A stretch of DNA of 64,000 nt from Stigmatella erecta (GCF_900111745.1 NZ_FOIJ01000002.1:186001-250000), one strand, 5' to 3'. Shown: positions 34,601 to 43,896, counted from the stretch's first letter. Notes: generated from the letters alone by a model not told the origin. Numbers and translations are program-made.

Positions 34601-36832
34601 CTACAACAGCTTGTCGAGCGTGATGGGCAAGCTGCGGACCCGCTTGCCCGTCGCATGAAACACGGCATTGGCGATGGCGGCCGCGACGCCGACGATGCCA
34701 ATCTCTCCCAGCCCCTTGGCGCCCAGGGCGTTGACGATGGCGTCCTCCTCGTCGACGAAGAGCACCTCGAGGCCCTGCACATCCGCGTTCACGGGGACAT
34801 GGTACTCGGCCAGGTTGTGGTTCATGAACCGCCCCAGGGTCTGATCGATGGCGGTCTCTTCCTGGAGCGCCATGCCAATGCCCCAGACAATCCCGCCGAG
34901 CACCTGGCTTCGCGCGGTCTTCGGGTTGAGGACGCGCCCTCCCGCGATGGCACTGACGACCCGGGTGACGCGCACCGTGCCGAGCGCCTCGTCCACCTTC
35001 ACCTCGGCGAACACCGCGGAGTGGGAGCACCGGGTGTACTGCATCTGCTGGGGGGCCGGGGTGGCCAGCGCGTCCTCCGCGATGCTGAGGACGTCGCCCT
35101 GCCGCATGGCCTGGGTGAGCGTCACGGCCTTGTCCGGTTCCGCCGTCAGCCGGATGGCGCCGCCGGAGAACGACACGTCCTCCAGGCGGGCCTTCGCCAG
35201 CGGCGAGCCCTCCACCTTCCGGGCGAACGTGAACAGCTGCTCGCGCACCTTCTCGCAGGCCTGCTTCACCGCCGAGCCGACGGACGACACCGTCCAGGAG
35301 CCCCCTTCGATGGGCGCCATGGGCAGCGAGGAGTCCCCGAGCTTGAACGTCACGTCCTGCACGCGCAGGCCGAGCGTCTCCGCGGCGATCTGCGTCATGA
35401 CCGTATAGGTGCCCGTGCCGATGTCGGAGGTGGCACTGCTGACGGTGAGCTTCCCGTCGATGCTCAGGACGGCCCGCGCGCTCGAAGGCTGCTGCATGGC
35501 GTCCCAGATGCCGGTGGCCATGCCCCACCCCACGAGCTGCGTGCCCTCACGCATCGAGCGCGGGGCGGGATTTCTCCGGGCCCACCCGAACCGCTCGGCG
35601 CCCTGCTGGTAGCAGGCGCGCAGCTCCTTGCTGGAGTACGGCTTGTCCTTGTTCTGGTCGCGCTCGGAGTAGTTCTTGAGGCGCAGCGCGAGCGGATCGA
35701 CTCCCGCCTTGTGGGCGAGCTCGTCCATGGCGCACTCCAAGGCATAGACCCCCAGGACCGCCCCCGGCGCGCGCATGTCCAGGGGGGTGTAGCAATCGAG
35801 CTGCGCGACCTTGTAGTCGAACCTGAAGTTGTCGCACCGGTAGAGCATCCCCGCCCAGTTGACGACCACCTCGATGTAGTCCTCGAACCGTGACGTCTCG
35901 CCCACCGCCTCGTGGATGATGGCCTCCAGCGTGCCGTCCGCGGAGGCCCCGAGCGCCACCCGCTGAAGGGTCGCCGGGCGGTGGCCGAAGGTGAACATCT
36001 GCTGACGGGTCAGGACCACCCGCACCGGGCGCTTGAGCTCGCGCGCCGCCATGACCGCCAGGAACAACTGGTACTGCGGCCTCAAGCCCGAGCCAAAAGC
36101 CCCCCCGACGAAGGGCGACAGCACGTGCACCTGCTCCTTCGGGAGGTTGAACACCTTCGAGACATACTTCTGGCTGTTCTGGACGCCCTGGGTCTTGTCG
36201 TAGATGGTGAGCGAGCCATCGTCCTCATAGATGACCGTCGAGGCGTGCATCTCCATCGGGTTGTGGTGCTCGACGGGCGAGGCGTACTCCGCGTCGATCT
36301 GCACCGCGGCCTTGGAGAGGGCCTTGTCCGCATGGCCCCTGGGCTTGGGAGGGGGTTCAAAGCCGTCCTTGCCCTGGGAGGGCTCATACGCCTTGCCGCG
36401 CCGGGCGTGCAGATCCGTCTCGTGTTCGCGGGTCTCGTACTCCAGCCGGATGAGGGACGCGGCATGGCGGGCCAGCTCGAGCGTCTCGGCGACCACGAGC
36501 GCCACGGGCTGCCCGCTGTAGAGAATCTTGTCATCCGCGAGCGGCCGGAAGGGCGAGCCCGAGGGCGCGTCATCATCCCGGTAGCTGCGGTCGAACCAGG
36601 CCAGCCGGGGCCGGTTCTCGTGCGTGAAGATCTGCAGGACGCCCGGGAGCGCCAGGGCCTCGCTCGTGTCGAGCGTCTTGATGCGTCCCCGGGCGATGGT
36701 GCTGGACACCACCTGCCCATAGGTCAGGCCAGTGACATGGAACTCCGCGGCGTACTTGGCCTCGCCCGTGACCTTGGCCCGGCCATCGACGCGGCTGACC
36801 GGCTGACCGAGCTGCGTGGAGGAAGTGCTCAT
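34601..36832 (-). CDS. paoC: Aldehyde oxidoreductase, molybdenum-binding subunit (PaoC-like)
   Basis: A 743-residue catalytic subunit of the xanthine dehydrogenase family. The first domain (about 1-130) contains GQPVSRVDGRAKVTGEAKYAAE. The molybdenum cofactor domains have SPFVGGAFGSGLRPQ, RAPGAVLGVYALECAMDELA, a QPSSARAVLS/SDIGTGTYTVM segment and the catalytic glutamate in PIEGGSWTVSSVGSA. This layout corresponds to E. coli PaoC (YagR), which oxidises aromatic aldehydes in the periplasm. No twin-arginine signal is evident on this or the small subunit, so a cytoplasmic location is possible. The start overlaps the flavin subunit stop by 4 bp (ATGA). Confidence 0.93.
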   Translation of the reverse strand: MSTSSTQLGQPVSRVDGRAKVTGEAKYAAEFHVTGLTYGQVVSSTIARGRIKTLDTSEALALPGVLQIFTHENRPRLAWFDRSYRDDDAPSGSPFRPLADDKILYSGQPVALVVAETLELARHAASLIRLEYETREHETDLHARRGKAYEPSQGKDGFEPPPKPRGHADKALSKAAVQIDAEYASPVEHHNPMEMHASTVIYEDDGSLTIYDKTQGVQNSQKYVSKVFNLPKEQVHVLSPFVGGAFGSGLRPQYQLFLAVMAARELKRPVRVVLTRQQMFTFGHRPATLQRVALGASADGTLEAIIHEAVGETSRFEDYIEVVVNWAGMLYRCDNFRFDYKVAQLDCYTPLDMRAPGAVLGVYALECAMDELAHKAGVDPLALRLKNYSERDQNKDKPYSSKELRACYQQGAERFGWARRNPAPRSMREGTQLVGWGMATGIWDAMQQPSSARAVLSIDGKLTVSSATSDIGTGTYTVMTQIAAETLGLRVQDVTFKLGDSSLPMAPIEGGSWTVSSVGSAVKQACEKVREQLFTFARKVEGSPLAKARLEDVSFSGGAIRLTAEPDKAVTLTQAMRQGDVLSIAEDALATPAPQQMQYTRCSHSAVFAEVKVDEALGTVRVTRVVSAIAGGRVLNPKTARSQVLGGIVWGIGMALQEETAIDQTLGRFMNHNLAEYHVPVNADVQGLEVLFVDEEDAIVNALGAKGLGEIGIVGVAAAIANAVFHATGKRVRSLPITLDKLL

Positions 36833-37824
36833 GAGGGCTGCTCCATTCCCGCGGCCTGCGCGAGGGCACGGACCACCGTGCGCTTCGCCAGCTCGATCTT
36901 GAAGGTGTTGTGACCAAACCCTTTCGCCCCCCGGACGATCGCCTCCGCCACGGGTTGAAAGTTCTCCAGCGTGGGGGGCTTTCCACGCAACATCGCCTCG
37001 GCCTCCGTGTCACGCCAGGGTTTGTGGGCCACGCCGCCGAGCGCGAGCCGGGCCTCCTGGATCTGCCCCTCCTTCACCTCGAGCGCGGCGGCCACCGAGA
37101 CCAGTGCGAAGGCATACGAGGCGCGGTCCCGCACCTTGAGGTAGGCGTGATTCGCGGCAAAGCCCTCCCGGGGCAGCTCCACGGCGGTGATGAGCTCGCC
37201 GGGCTGCAGGTTCGTGTCCAGGTGCGGGGTGTCGCCCGGGAGCCGGTGAAACTCGGCGAAGGGAATCGTGCGCTCGCCCTCCTTGCCCGTCACCCGGATG
37301 ACCGCGGCCAGCGCCGCGAGCGCCACGCACATGTCCGACGGGTGGGTGGCGATGCACTGCTCGCTCGTGCCCAGGATGGCGTGGATGCGGTTGAAGCCCT
37401 TCAGCGCGCCACAGCCGGCCCCCGGCTCGCGTTTGTTGCAGGGCGTGCCCGTGTCATAGAAATAGTAACAGCGCGTGCGCTGGAGCAGATTGCCCCCCGC
37501 CGTCGCCATGTTGCGCAGTTGCGGAGAGGCCCCGGCCAGGATGGCCTTCGCGAGCAGCGGGTAGCGCCGCTCGACTTGCGGGTGGTAGGCGATCGCCGAG
37601 TTCGTGACCAGGGCGCCGATGCGCAGGCCCCCGGCCTCGCCCTCCTCGACTTCGCGCAAGGGCAGCCGGGTGATGTCCACCAGGTGGCTGGGGCGGGAGA
37701 CGTTCTCCTTCATCAAGTCGAGAAGGTTCGTTCCTCCCCCGATGAACTGGGCCTGAGGGTTCTGCGCCACCGTGCGGACCGCGCTGGTGACATTCTCGGC
37801 GCGAATATAGGAAAAGCGGTTCAT
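36829..37824 (-). CDS. paoB: Aldehyde oxidoreductase, FAD-binding subunit (PaoB-like)
   Basis: A 331-residue flavoprotein of the CO-dehydrogenase/xanthine-dehydrogenase medium-subunit family. FAD motifs are FIGGGTNLLDLMKENV and TAGGNLLQRTRC. Cysteines in RCYYFYDTGTPCNKREPGAGC, plus a later Cys near ATHPSDMC, match the extra [4Fe-4S] cluster insertion known in E. coli PaoB (YagS). It passes electrons from the molybdenum site and 2Fe-2S clusters to an acceptor. The start overlaps the small subunit by 4 bp and the stop overlaps the large subunit by 4 bp. Confidence 0.93.
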   Translation of the reverse strand: MNRFSYIRAENVTSAVRTVAQNPQAQFIGGGTNLLDLMKENVSRPSHLVDITRLPLREVEEGEAGGLRIGALVTNSAIAYHPQVERRYPLLAKAILAGASPQLRNMATAGGNLLQRTRCYYFYDTGTPCNKREPGAGCGALKGFNRIHAILGTSEQCIATHPSDMCVALAALAAVIRVTGKEGERTIPFAEFHRLPGDTPHLDTNLQPGELITAVELPREGFAANHAYLKVRDRASYAFALVSVAAALEVKEGQIQEARLALGGVAHKPWRDTEAEAMLRGKPPTLENFQPVAEAIVRGAKGFGHNTFKIELAKRTVVRALAQAAGMEQPS

Positions 37825-38312
37825 CGCCCCTCCCCGCCCTGGCGCGCGCCCATCGCCTGCTGAATCGCCGCGAGGATGTTGGGGTAGGCACCGCAGCGGC
37901 AGAGGTTCCCGCTCATCAGCTCGCGGATGTCGTCCGGGGTCTTCGCCTTGCCCTCGGAAATCAACCCCACGGCGGAGCAGATCTGCCCCGGGGTGCAGTA
38001 GCCACACTGGAAGGCATCCTGCTCGACGAAGGCCTCCTGCACCGGGTGCAAGGCCTGCCCCTGCGCCAGCCCCTCCACGGTCGTGACGCTGGCGCCGTCC
38101 TTCATGACGGCCAACGTCAGGCAGGAGTTGATGCGCTGCCCATCCAGCAGGACGGTGCAGGCCCCGCACTGGCCGTGGTCACACCCCTTCTTGGTCCCGG
38201 TCAGCTGAAGGGACTCACGGAGCAGGTCCAGCAACGTGGTCCACGGGGCCACGTCCAGCTGCTTCTCTGCTCCGTTGATCTTCAGGGAAATGCGCTGCGC
38301 TGAGGTCTCCAC
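37821..38312 (-). CDS. paoA: Aldehyde oxidoreductase, 2Fe-2S subunit (PaoA-like)
   Basis: A 163-residue iron-sulfur subunit. The plant-type 2Fe-2S cluster motif is GCDHGQCGACTVLLDG followed by a Cys in INSCLTLA; the second cluster uses FQCGYCTPGQICSA and SGNLCRCGAYPNI. The family is the small subunit of xanthine dehydrogenase-type enzymes. E. coli PaoA carries a twin-arginine signal, but this protein starts METSAQRISLKINGAEKQ with none, so the complex is probably cytoplasmic. It is the first gene of the set; the upstream 160 bp contains the terminator of the C39-like gene and should contain its promoter. Confidence 0.94.
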   Translation of the reverse strand: METSAQRISLKINGAEKQLDVAPWTTLLDLLRESLQLTGTKKGCDHGQCGACTVLLDGQRINSCLTLAVMKDGASVTTVEGLAQGQALHPVQEAFVEQDAFQCGYCTPGQICSAVGLISEGKAKTPDDIRELMSGNLCRCGAYPNILAAIQQAMGARQGGEGR

Positions 38313-38456
38313 GTGTACACCCTCCTCGGTGGTCCACCGCTCCCGGGCGCATTGGATAGTGCGCGGGAACGAGGGGGGTACCGGGGAAGATGCTCAGCGT
38401 TTCACGACGAACACGTGGCGGGGCTCCCGTGTGTCCAAGTGACGGATACACCACGG

Positions 38457-38488
38457 AAAAGCCCGGCCGCGCTCAGACCTCGCGGCCG
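38457..38488 (-). terminator. Terminator at the end of the C39-like peptidase gene
   Basis: On the minus strand an 8-bp perfect stem (CGGCCGCG / CGCGGCCG) spans the stop codon of the C39-like gene and is followed by GGCTTTT. It separates the kinase/FHA/C39 group from the pao genes. Confidence 0.7.
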
Positions 38489-39393
38489 AAGGTCGCCTTG
38501 CCGCGGGAGCCACCGCCCGGGGTGTTGCCGAGCGTCTCGATGTGGTCGTCGTTCTCCTGGGCCAGCGTCGCCTCGTCCTTGGCGCCCTGGGCATTGTCGA
38601 CCACGAGCATGCCGCCGCCGCCGTTCTTCTGCCAGCTGGCGTCCACGGCGGAGGCGAGCTTGTCGGCGCTCACCGCGTACTTGGAGCCCGAGGAGGGATC
38701 CTTCACCGTGTAGTTGCCCTGGGCATCCTTGCCATCCACCGTCACCCAGTGCGCGCTGCCGGGCTGCTGCGCATCGCCCGTGGCCAGCTTGTTGGCGTCC
38801 AGCTGGACCATCACCTTCTTGTCGTTGAGCACCGCGTTGTCCAGCGACTGGGCATCGACCTGGGACTTGCCGTCCACCACCTCGAAGCCCTCATGCGCCA
38901 GCATGTTGGACATCTGGTGGGGCGTCGTCCCCGTGCCATCGGTGAACCGGTCCTCCAGCGAGTTCATCAGGTCGCCGGTGGGCTTGTCGATGTACTGGCC
39001 CTCGGACTTCTTCAGCTCCGCGACGGCCGCGGGCGCGCAGTTGTTCTCCTTCGTCTGCTTCACCACCTCGCCCGAGTCCTCCCAGGCGCTGAGGCCCAGG
39101 TTCGGGTCCGGCAGCTCTCCGGTGGCGTCCAGCGTGGGCGCCTCCAGCGACGTGTCCAGGGGCTCGGACGCGGCCCCCGAGTACTTGGAGGCCCACTCCG
39201 CCAGGGCCTGGGGGGCGCGCTCGAAAGCATCCCGGAAGTGCGCGAGCTGGGCCCGGTTGGGCAACGAGGCCGCGGGCTGCACCGCGTTCTGAACCAGCGC
39301 GGGGACCTGGGTCCCAACCGCCCCGGCAGGAGAGGAAGTCTCCGGCTGTGCCAGAGGGGGTCTCGAGACGTTGGTGGGAAGGGTCACGCTCAC
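38473..39393 (-). CDS. C39-like cysteine peptidase, no signal peptide
   Basis: A 306-residue protein. The first ~100 residues are low-complexity (Pro, Ala, Ser, Gln) with no hydrophobic signal. Residues about 112-260 fit a papain-like C39-type fold: Cys 119 in ENNCAPAAV (nucleophile), His 215 in SAHWVTVDG and Asp 232 in YTVKDPSSG, the order and spacing expected for a C39 or papain-like triad. It is not linked to an ABC transporter, so it is unlikely to be a bacteriocin leader peptidase. Start GTG at 39393 has GAGGAG 7 bases upstream. It follows the FHA/sigma-54 regulator gene on the same strand by 105 bp. A secreted or effector role is inferred from the disordered N-terminus, absence of Sec signal and neighbours. 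Confidence 0.75.
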   Translation of the reverse strand: MSVTLPTNVSRPPLAQPETSSPAGAVGTQVPALVQNAVQPAASLPNRAQLAHFRDAFERAPQALAEWASKYSGAASEPLDTSLEAPTLDATGELPDPNLGLSAWEDSGEVVKQTKENNCAPAAVAELKKSEGQYIDKPTGDLMNSLEDRFTDGTGTTPHQMSNMLAHEGFEVVDGKSQVDAQSLDNAVLNDKKVMVQLDANKLATGDAQQPGSAHWVTVDGKDAQGNYTVKDPSSGSKYAVSADKLASAVDASWQKNGGGGMLVVDNAQGAKDEATLAQENDDHIETLGNTPGGGSRGKATFGREV

Positions 39394-39441
39394 AGGGGTA
39401 CTCCTCGCCTAAGGTCAGGGAAAGTCAGAGGATGTAGGGAC

Positions 39442-39464
39442 TGCTTCCTCATTATCTGAGGAAG
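39442..39464. promoter_or_regulatory. Inverted repeat upstream of the C39-like gene
   Basis: A perfect 8-bp inverted repeat, GCTTCCTC-ATTATCT-GAGGAAGC, about 50 bp before the GTG start. It could be a binding site for the adjacent activator or a weak transcript-end hairpin of the regulator gene. Confidence 0.4.
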
Positions 39465-39498
39465 CTGCGGAAAAGTTTCCTCGGTCTTTTCCGATTTC

Positions 39499-40902
39499 TC
39501 ATTGTCCCCGGGGACTCTTGTCGTCCGCCGAGGCCCCCGCCCGGTCTTCCAGGCCGTGCTTGCGCAGCAGCTTGCGCAGGTAGACCCGGTCGATGCCCGC
39601 CTCGCGCGAGGCCCGGGAGATGTTGCCCTCACAGCGTTCGATCAGGCCGCGGAGGTAGTCGCGCTCGAACCCTTCGATGAGGCGCTCCTTGGCCTCCTTG
39701 AAGGGAAGGTCCATCTCGGCGGCGGCCCCCGCCTTGGGCAGCGGGGTCTCGCCCGAGAGCGCCTCCATCTCCGGCAGCGCGTCCTCGCCCAGGCTCACCA
39801 CCTGCTCCACCACGTTGCGCAGCTCGCGCACATTGCCCGGCCACGGGTACTGGGCCAGCAGCGCCCGGGTCTGGTCCGACAGGGCGCTGGGAGGCTTCCC
39901 CATCCGCTCCAGCATGGTGTCGATGAGCAAGGGAATGTCGTCGGGCCGCTCGCGCAGGGGCGGCAGCGTGACGCGGAGCACCGCGAGCCGGTGGAACAGG
40001 TCCCGGCGGAACTTGCCCGCCTTCACCGCCTCCTCCAGGTCCACGTGCGTCGCGGTGATGACCCGAGTGCTCACGGTGCGGTAGTCGTTGGAGCCCACGC
40101 GCTTGACCTGGCGGCGCTCCAGCACGCGCAGCAACCGGGGCTGAAGCTCCAGGGGCAGCTCACCCACTTCATCCAGGAAGACGGTGCCACCGTTGGCGCG
40201 CTCGAAGGCCCCGGCCCGGTCGGCCTGGGCCCCCGTGAAGGCGCCCTTCACGTGGCCAAACAGCTCCGACTCGATGAGCGTGGGGGCCACGCCCGCCATG
40301 TCCACGATGACGAAGGGCCCCTGGCTGCGCTGGCTGTGCTGGTGCAGCGTCTCGGCGCACACATCCTTGCCCGTGCCCGTCTCGCCCTGAATGAGCACAT
40401 CCGCGCCCCCGGGGGCCATGCGCTCCAGCAGGGTGAAGGCCTCGCGCATCTTGCGGCTGTTGCCCACCAGCGCCCCGAAGTTGTTCTTCTTCGAGAGGAG
40501 CATCGAGCGCTCCCGGGTGTCCTCCGGCACCAGCTTGAGCTCCGTGGTGCCCAGGGTGATGACGCTGCCCGGACGCAGCTCCAGCTGGGAGAAGCGCAGC
40601 CCCTCGCAGAAGGAGCCGTTGCGCGACTCCAGATCGATCGCCAGCACGTGCTCCTCGCGGACCTCCAGCTTCAGGTGCTGGCGCGAGATGGTCTTGTCAC
40701 TCAAGACGATGTCGCAGGTGGGCGCTTTGCCCACCGTATATTCGGAGCGCGTGAGGGGATGGCTGCTGCCCGCCTCAGAGCCCGAGAGCACCAACAGCTT
40801 CAACCGCACTCGGCCCGGCTTGGCCCGGCGAAGGGTTGCGGTGGGATCCAAAGATTCCTGCTCGTCGTCTTGAAACTCCGGCACGCTTCGGGATGCTAAC
40901 AC
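39499..40902 (-). CDS. FHA-domain sigma-54 enhancer-binding activator
   Basis: A 467-residue transcription activator. FHA domain at about 32-127 with the phosphothreonine-binding residues of the usual pattern: GKAPTCDIVLSD, ISRQH (Ser 73, His 76) and SRNGS. The AAA+ domain (about 143-375) has Walker A GETGTGKD (173-180), the sigma-54-contacting loop GAFTGA (220-225), Walker B VFLDE (241-245) and the PWPGNVRELRN motif. The C-terminal helix-turn-helix of the Fis type is at about 428-455 (GNISRASREAGIDRVYLRKL). FHA domains read Thr phosphorylation by Hanks kinases; the gene lies 63 bp downstream of such a kinase on the same strand. Likely targets are the C39-like gene and the divergent transglycosylase. 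Confidence 0.95.
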   Translation of the reverse strand: MLASRSVPEFQDDEQESLDPTATLRRAKPGRVRLKLLVLSGSEAGSSHPLTRSEYTVGKAPTCDIVLSDKTISRQHLKLEVREEHVLAIDLESRNGSFCEGLRFSQLELRPGSVITLGTTELKLVPEDTRERSMLLSKKNNFGALVGNSRKMREAFTLLERMAPGGADVLIQGETGTGKDVCAETLHQHSQRSQGPFVIVDMAGVAPTLIESELFGHVKGAFTGAQADRAGAFERANGGTVFLDEVGELPLELQPRLLRVLERRQVKRVGSNDYRTVSTRVITATHVDLEEAVKAGKFRRDLFHRLAVLRVTLPPLRERPDDIPLLIDTMLERMGKPPSALSDQTRALLAQYPWPGNVRELRNVVEQVVSLGEDALPEMEALSGETPLPKAGAAAEMDLPFKEAKERLIEGFERDYLRGLIERCEGNISRASREAGIDRVYLRKLLRKHGLEDRAGASADDKSPRGQ

Positions 40903-40965
40903 GCTCCTGTCCCGTGGGCACCTGCCAGCATGAGGACGCGCGGGAAAGTTCCTGGGGCTCCGCGT

Positions 40966-43722
40966 TTACCGGCGGGAGCGGCGCGGCGAGTGAGCAGGGC
41001 GGCGGGCGTTCTGTTTGGGAATCGACTCCAGCCAGGAGTCCACCTCGGCCACGCGGGAGGCCATCCCCGCCTCGGCGAAGCGCTCGCGGGCGTGGACGGC
41101 TTCGCCACGCGCTGTGTCCGGCGGATTGCCGGACAGCCAGAGCGCCCGGGCCAGGGCGAAGCCCGACTCCGCCAGCACGTCGGCGGGCGCCGAGGCAAAG
41201 GAGACAGCCCGCTTCAAGGGCTCGATCGACTCGCGCGCCCGCCCCATGAGCAGGAGCGCCTGTCCCACGCCGTCATACGAATACTGGAGCCCCTCGTCCT
41301 CGGCCGGAAGCACCTGCTGCTTCACCTTCAGGGCCTGCTCGGACGCGCGAAGGGCCTCCTCGTGGCGGCCCAGCCCCATCAGGGACATGCTCACCTCGTC
41401 CAGGGCATCCGCGAACGCCACGCTCCGCTCGCCGATCAAGGCCTTGCGGATCTCGGCGGCCGCCTGCGCGTGCACCAGCGCCCGGGCATAGTCCCCCTGC
41501 TCCCTCAAGAGCACGGCGAGCAGGCCGTGGCGGTGGGCCATGTCCGGATGCATGGACCCCACCGCGGCCTCGGTCTGCTTCAGGGCCAGCTCCAGCATCT
41601 CCTGCGCCCGCTTGGGCTCGCCCAGGTCCATCAGCGTCCGGCCCAAGAGGAAGGTGTTCCGGGCCAGCTTCGGATGGCCCGGCTCCAGGACCCGCTCCAG
41701 CAACTGGCGGGACTGCATCAGCAGCGCCTGGGCCTCCTGGAAGCGCTCCTGGGAGATCGCCAGGTTGGCCTGGACGACGCGCAGCTCGGACTCCAGCTCC
41801 GGCTCGCCCCCCAGCCGCTGGAGCGTGGCCTCCGCGAGGCCGCCCCAGCTCGACGCCTGCGGGAAGTGCCGCTGCCCGTCCTCCACGAAGATCAGCCGGT
41901 TGAGGATGGAGACCTTCAACCGGTCCGCGCGCCCCGCCTCGGCGTCGTAGACAGCCTGGGACAGGTTGCGCGCCGCCTCGGGCAGCTCCCCCAGCCGGTC
42001 CTGGGCCACGCCCAGCTGCAAGCGCAGCTCCGCGATGAGGGGCAGGTGGCCGGTGGCCTTCACCGGCGATTCGATCTGCTGCGCGGCCTCCAGCGCGGCC
42101 GGGTAACGGCCCGCGGTCACCAGGGCCTTCACCTCCGCGAGCTTGCCTTCGAGCCGCTCGATGTCCGCGCGCCGCACCGGATCCGACGGCAGCCGCTGCT
42201 GATCCGCCAGGGACTCGGCGTCCTCACACTCCTGCAGGGACGGCAGCGCGTAGGCCGCCTCCACCGCCTTCTCCACCAGGGCGGCATCCGCCTGCTCCAG
42301 CAGCCCCACCGTGGCCCGCATGTCCTTGCGCCGCCGCTCCAGGCAGACCACCCGCCGGGCCAACAGCTCCTCGGGCTGGGTGCCCTCCACGCGCGTGGCC
42401 TCGCACGCCGCCGTGCTCTGGTGCGCCCAATCCCGGGCGTAGCCATCCAGCACCTGGGCGACATGCTGGGCGGTCTCCCGCGCCAGGGGCCGTCCGGTGG
42501 CCACGAACGCCGCCTCCATCGCCTGCCGCTGGGCCGCGCCCCACACCTGCCCCACCAGCGCCCCGGCGCCCGAGCAGACCTGGGATTGCTGGTACACGCC
42601 CCCCGCCACCACCGCCAGGCCCACGCCCGCCGTGCATGCCGCCACGGCCCACTTGCGCCGCTGGAGCTGGCGCCGCTCCTGGGAGAGCGCCTCCAGCAGC
42701 TGCTGCATGGACGGGAAGCGTGAAGCGGGCTCGAGCGACAGGCCGCGCATCACCACGTCCCGCACCCACGCGGGGACCTTCACCTCGCGGGGGGGCTCCC
42801 GGATGATGTCCGAGGGCACCTGGGAGGACTTGGCCAGCCAGGGGGTATTCGTCGGCCGCATCGGCTCGGTCTGATCGGGCGCTGGCTGCTGAGCGCCCGA
42901 GGTCGCCGAGGCGTAGGAGCGCATGCTCTCGGGCTCGAAGGCCCGCTGACGGTAGAGCCCCCAATAGAGCGCCACACAGAAGCTGAACTGATCCGAGCGC
43001 GCATCGAGCTCGGCGTCCCGGAACTGCTCCGGGGACATGTAGTTGGGCGTCCCCATCACCAGGCCCGTCTCGGTGAGGGTCGTCTCCAGCATGCGGTTCT
43101 CCGGAGGCAGCATCAGCTGCGCCTGCTCCGGAAGCGGCTCCTCCTGGTCCTCGCCCACCTTCCGCGCGAGCCCGAAGTCGGTGACGAACACGCGGCCCGC
43201 CTGGCTCACCAGGACGTTGGCCGGCTTGAAGTCCCGGTGGACCAGCCCCGCGGCGTGGGCCGCCTGCAGCCCCTGGCCCGCCGCCAGGAACCGCTCCAGC
43301 ACCTCCCGCCAGGACCGGGGCTTGGCCTTCAGCCAGGAGGCCAGCGTCCCACCGTCCACGATCTCCATGGCCAGAAAAACTTGGTCACCCCAGACGCCCA
43401 CATCGAAGATGGGGATGACGTTGGGGTGGGAGACGCGCGCCATGGCCTGCGCCTCGCGCAGCAGCCGCGCCCGGGCCTCCTCCGAGTCCGTCCCGCCGTC
43501 CGGCCGCAGCAGCTTGAGCGCCACCTTGCGGTCCAGGTCCGGATCATAGGCGGCGTACACCACCCCCATCCCGCCCTTGCCCAGCTGCTTGAGCAGGATG
43601 TAGCGCCCCACCTGGGATACCGGCGGTGCATCCTCGGGCGTCAGGGCCGGCCCGGAGCGGGCCGTATTCGGCACGGCGTTGGATGAACCCTTGCGCTCGC
43701 TCCGAGTGTTCTTCGAATTCAT
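40966..43722 (-). CDS. Ser/Thr protein kinase with TPR sensor region
   Basis: A 918-residue kinase. Kinase domain at about 40-330: GKGGMGVVY, lysine in VALKLL, HRDFKPAN, DFGLARK, GTPNYMSPEQF. DFKPAN instead of DLKPSN is common in myxobacteria. One transmembrane segment lies near residue 360 (KWAVAACTAGVGLAVVAGGVY); beyond it is a long helical region with tetratricopeptide repeats (for example LLLMGRARESIEPLKRAV, GLGRHEEALRASEQAL, EQGDYARALVHAQAA). The kinase would face the cytoplasm and the TPR region the periplasm. It heads a kinase-FHA activator-C39 gene group. The ATG at 43722 was preferred to an in-frame GTG at 43749 because CAGGG lies just upstream. Confidence 0.94.
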   Translation of the reverse strand: MNSKNTRSERKGSSNAVPNTARSGPALTPEDAPPVSQVGRYILLKQLGKGGMGVVYAAYDPDLDRKVALKLLRPDGGTDSEEARARLLREAQAMARVSHPNVIPIFDVGVWGDQVFLAMEIVDGGTLASWLKAKPRSWREVLERFLAAGQGLQAAHAAGLVHRDFKPANVLVSQAGRVFVTDFGLARKVGEDQEEPLPEQAQLMLPPENRMLETTLTETGLVMGTPNYMSPEQFRDAELDARSDQFSFCVALYWGLYRQRAFEPESMRSYASATSGAQQPAPDQTEPMRPTNTPWLAKSSQVPSDIIREPPREVKVPAWVRDVVMRGLSLEPASRFPSMQQLLEALSQERRQLQRRKWAVAACTAGVGLAVVAGGVYQQSQVCSGAGALVGQVWGAAQRQAMEAAFVATGRPLARETAQHVAQVLDGYARDWAHQSTAACEATRVEGTQPEELLARRVVCLERRRKDMRATVGLLEQADAALVEKAVEAAYALPSLQECEDAESLADQQRLPSDPVRRADIERLEGKLAEVKALVTAGRYPAALEAAQQIESPVKATGHLPLIAELRLQLGVAQDRLGELPEAARNLSQAVYDAEAGRADRLKVSILNRLIFVEDGQRHFPQASSWGGLAEATLQRLGGEPELESELRVVQANLAISQERFQEAQALLMQSRQLLERVLEPGHPKLARNTFLLGRTLMDLGEPKRAQEMLELALKQTEAAVGSMHPDMAHRHGLLAVLLREQGDYARALVHAQAAAEIRKALIGERSVAFADALDEVSMSLMGLGRHEEALRASEQALKVKQQVLPAEDEGLQYSYDGVGQALLLMGRARESIEPLKRAVSFASAPADVLAESGFALARALWLSGNPPDTARGEAVHARERFAEAGMASRVAEVDSWLESIPKQNARRPAHSPRRSRR

Positions 43723-43878
43723 GACGATGCACCCTGATGACCGCGACACCGGCCGGACGAACCACGCCTAGCACGTTCTGGACCTCCCCCTTTTGCCCAC
43801 ACGCCCTCCGGAAATTCTATACGGAATCCACGGAGGGTTGCGCGTTCTACAGGGAAGTCCCGAGAACGCCGCCTCGCC

Positions 43879-43896
43879 TGGTGACCGGAGTCACCA
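43879..43896. promoter_or_regulatory. Candidate enhancer for the sigma-54 activator
   Basis: Perfect inverted repeat TGGTGAC-CGGA-GTCACCA. It is about 130 bp upstream of the sigma-54 promoter, the usual distance for an upstream activating sequence. Which protein binds it is unknown; the FHA activator is the natural candidate. Confidence 0.45.

Noticed and set aside
38473-39393. Bacteriocin leader peptidase
   Set aside because: The C39-like domain is not fused or next to an ABC transporter and has a long disordered N-terminus instead.
39394-39498. Sigma-54 promoter before the C39-like gene
   Set aside because: On the minus strand AGGAAAC-TTTT-CCGCA has GG-N10-GC spacing but few other consensus bases, so it was not annotated.
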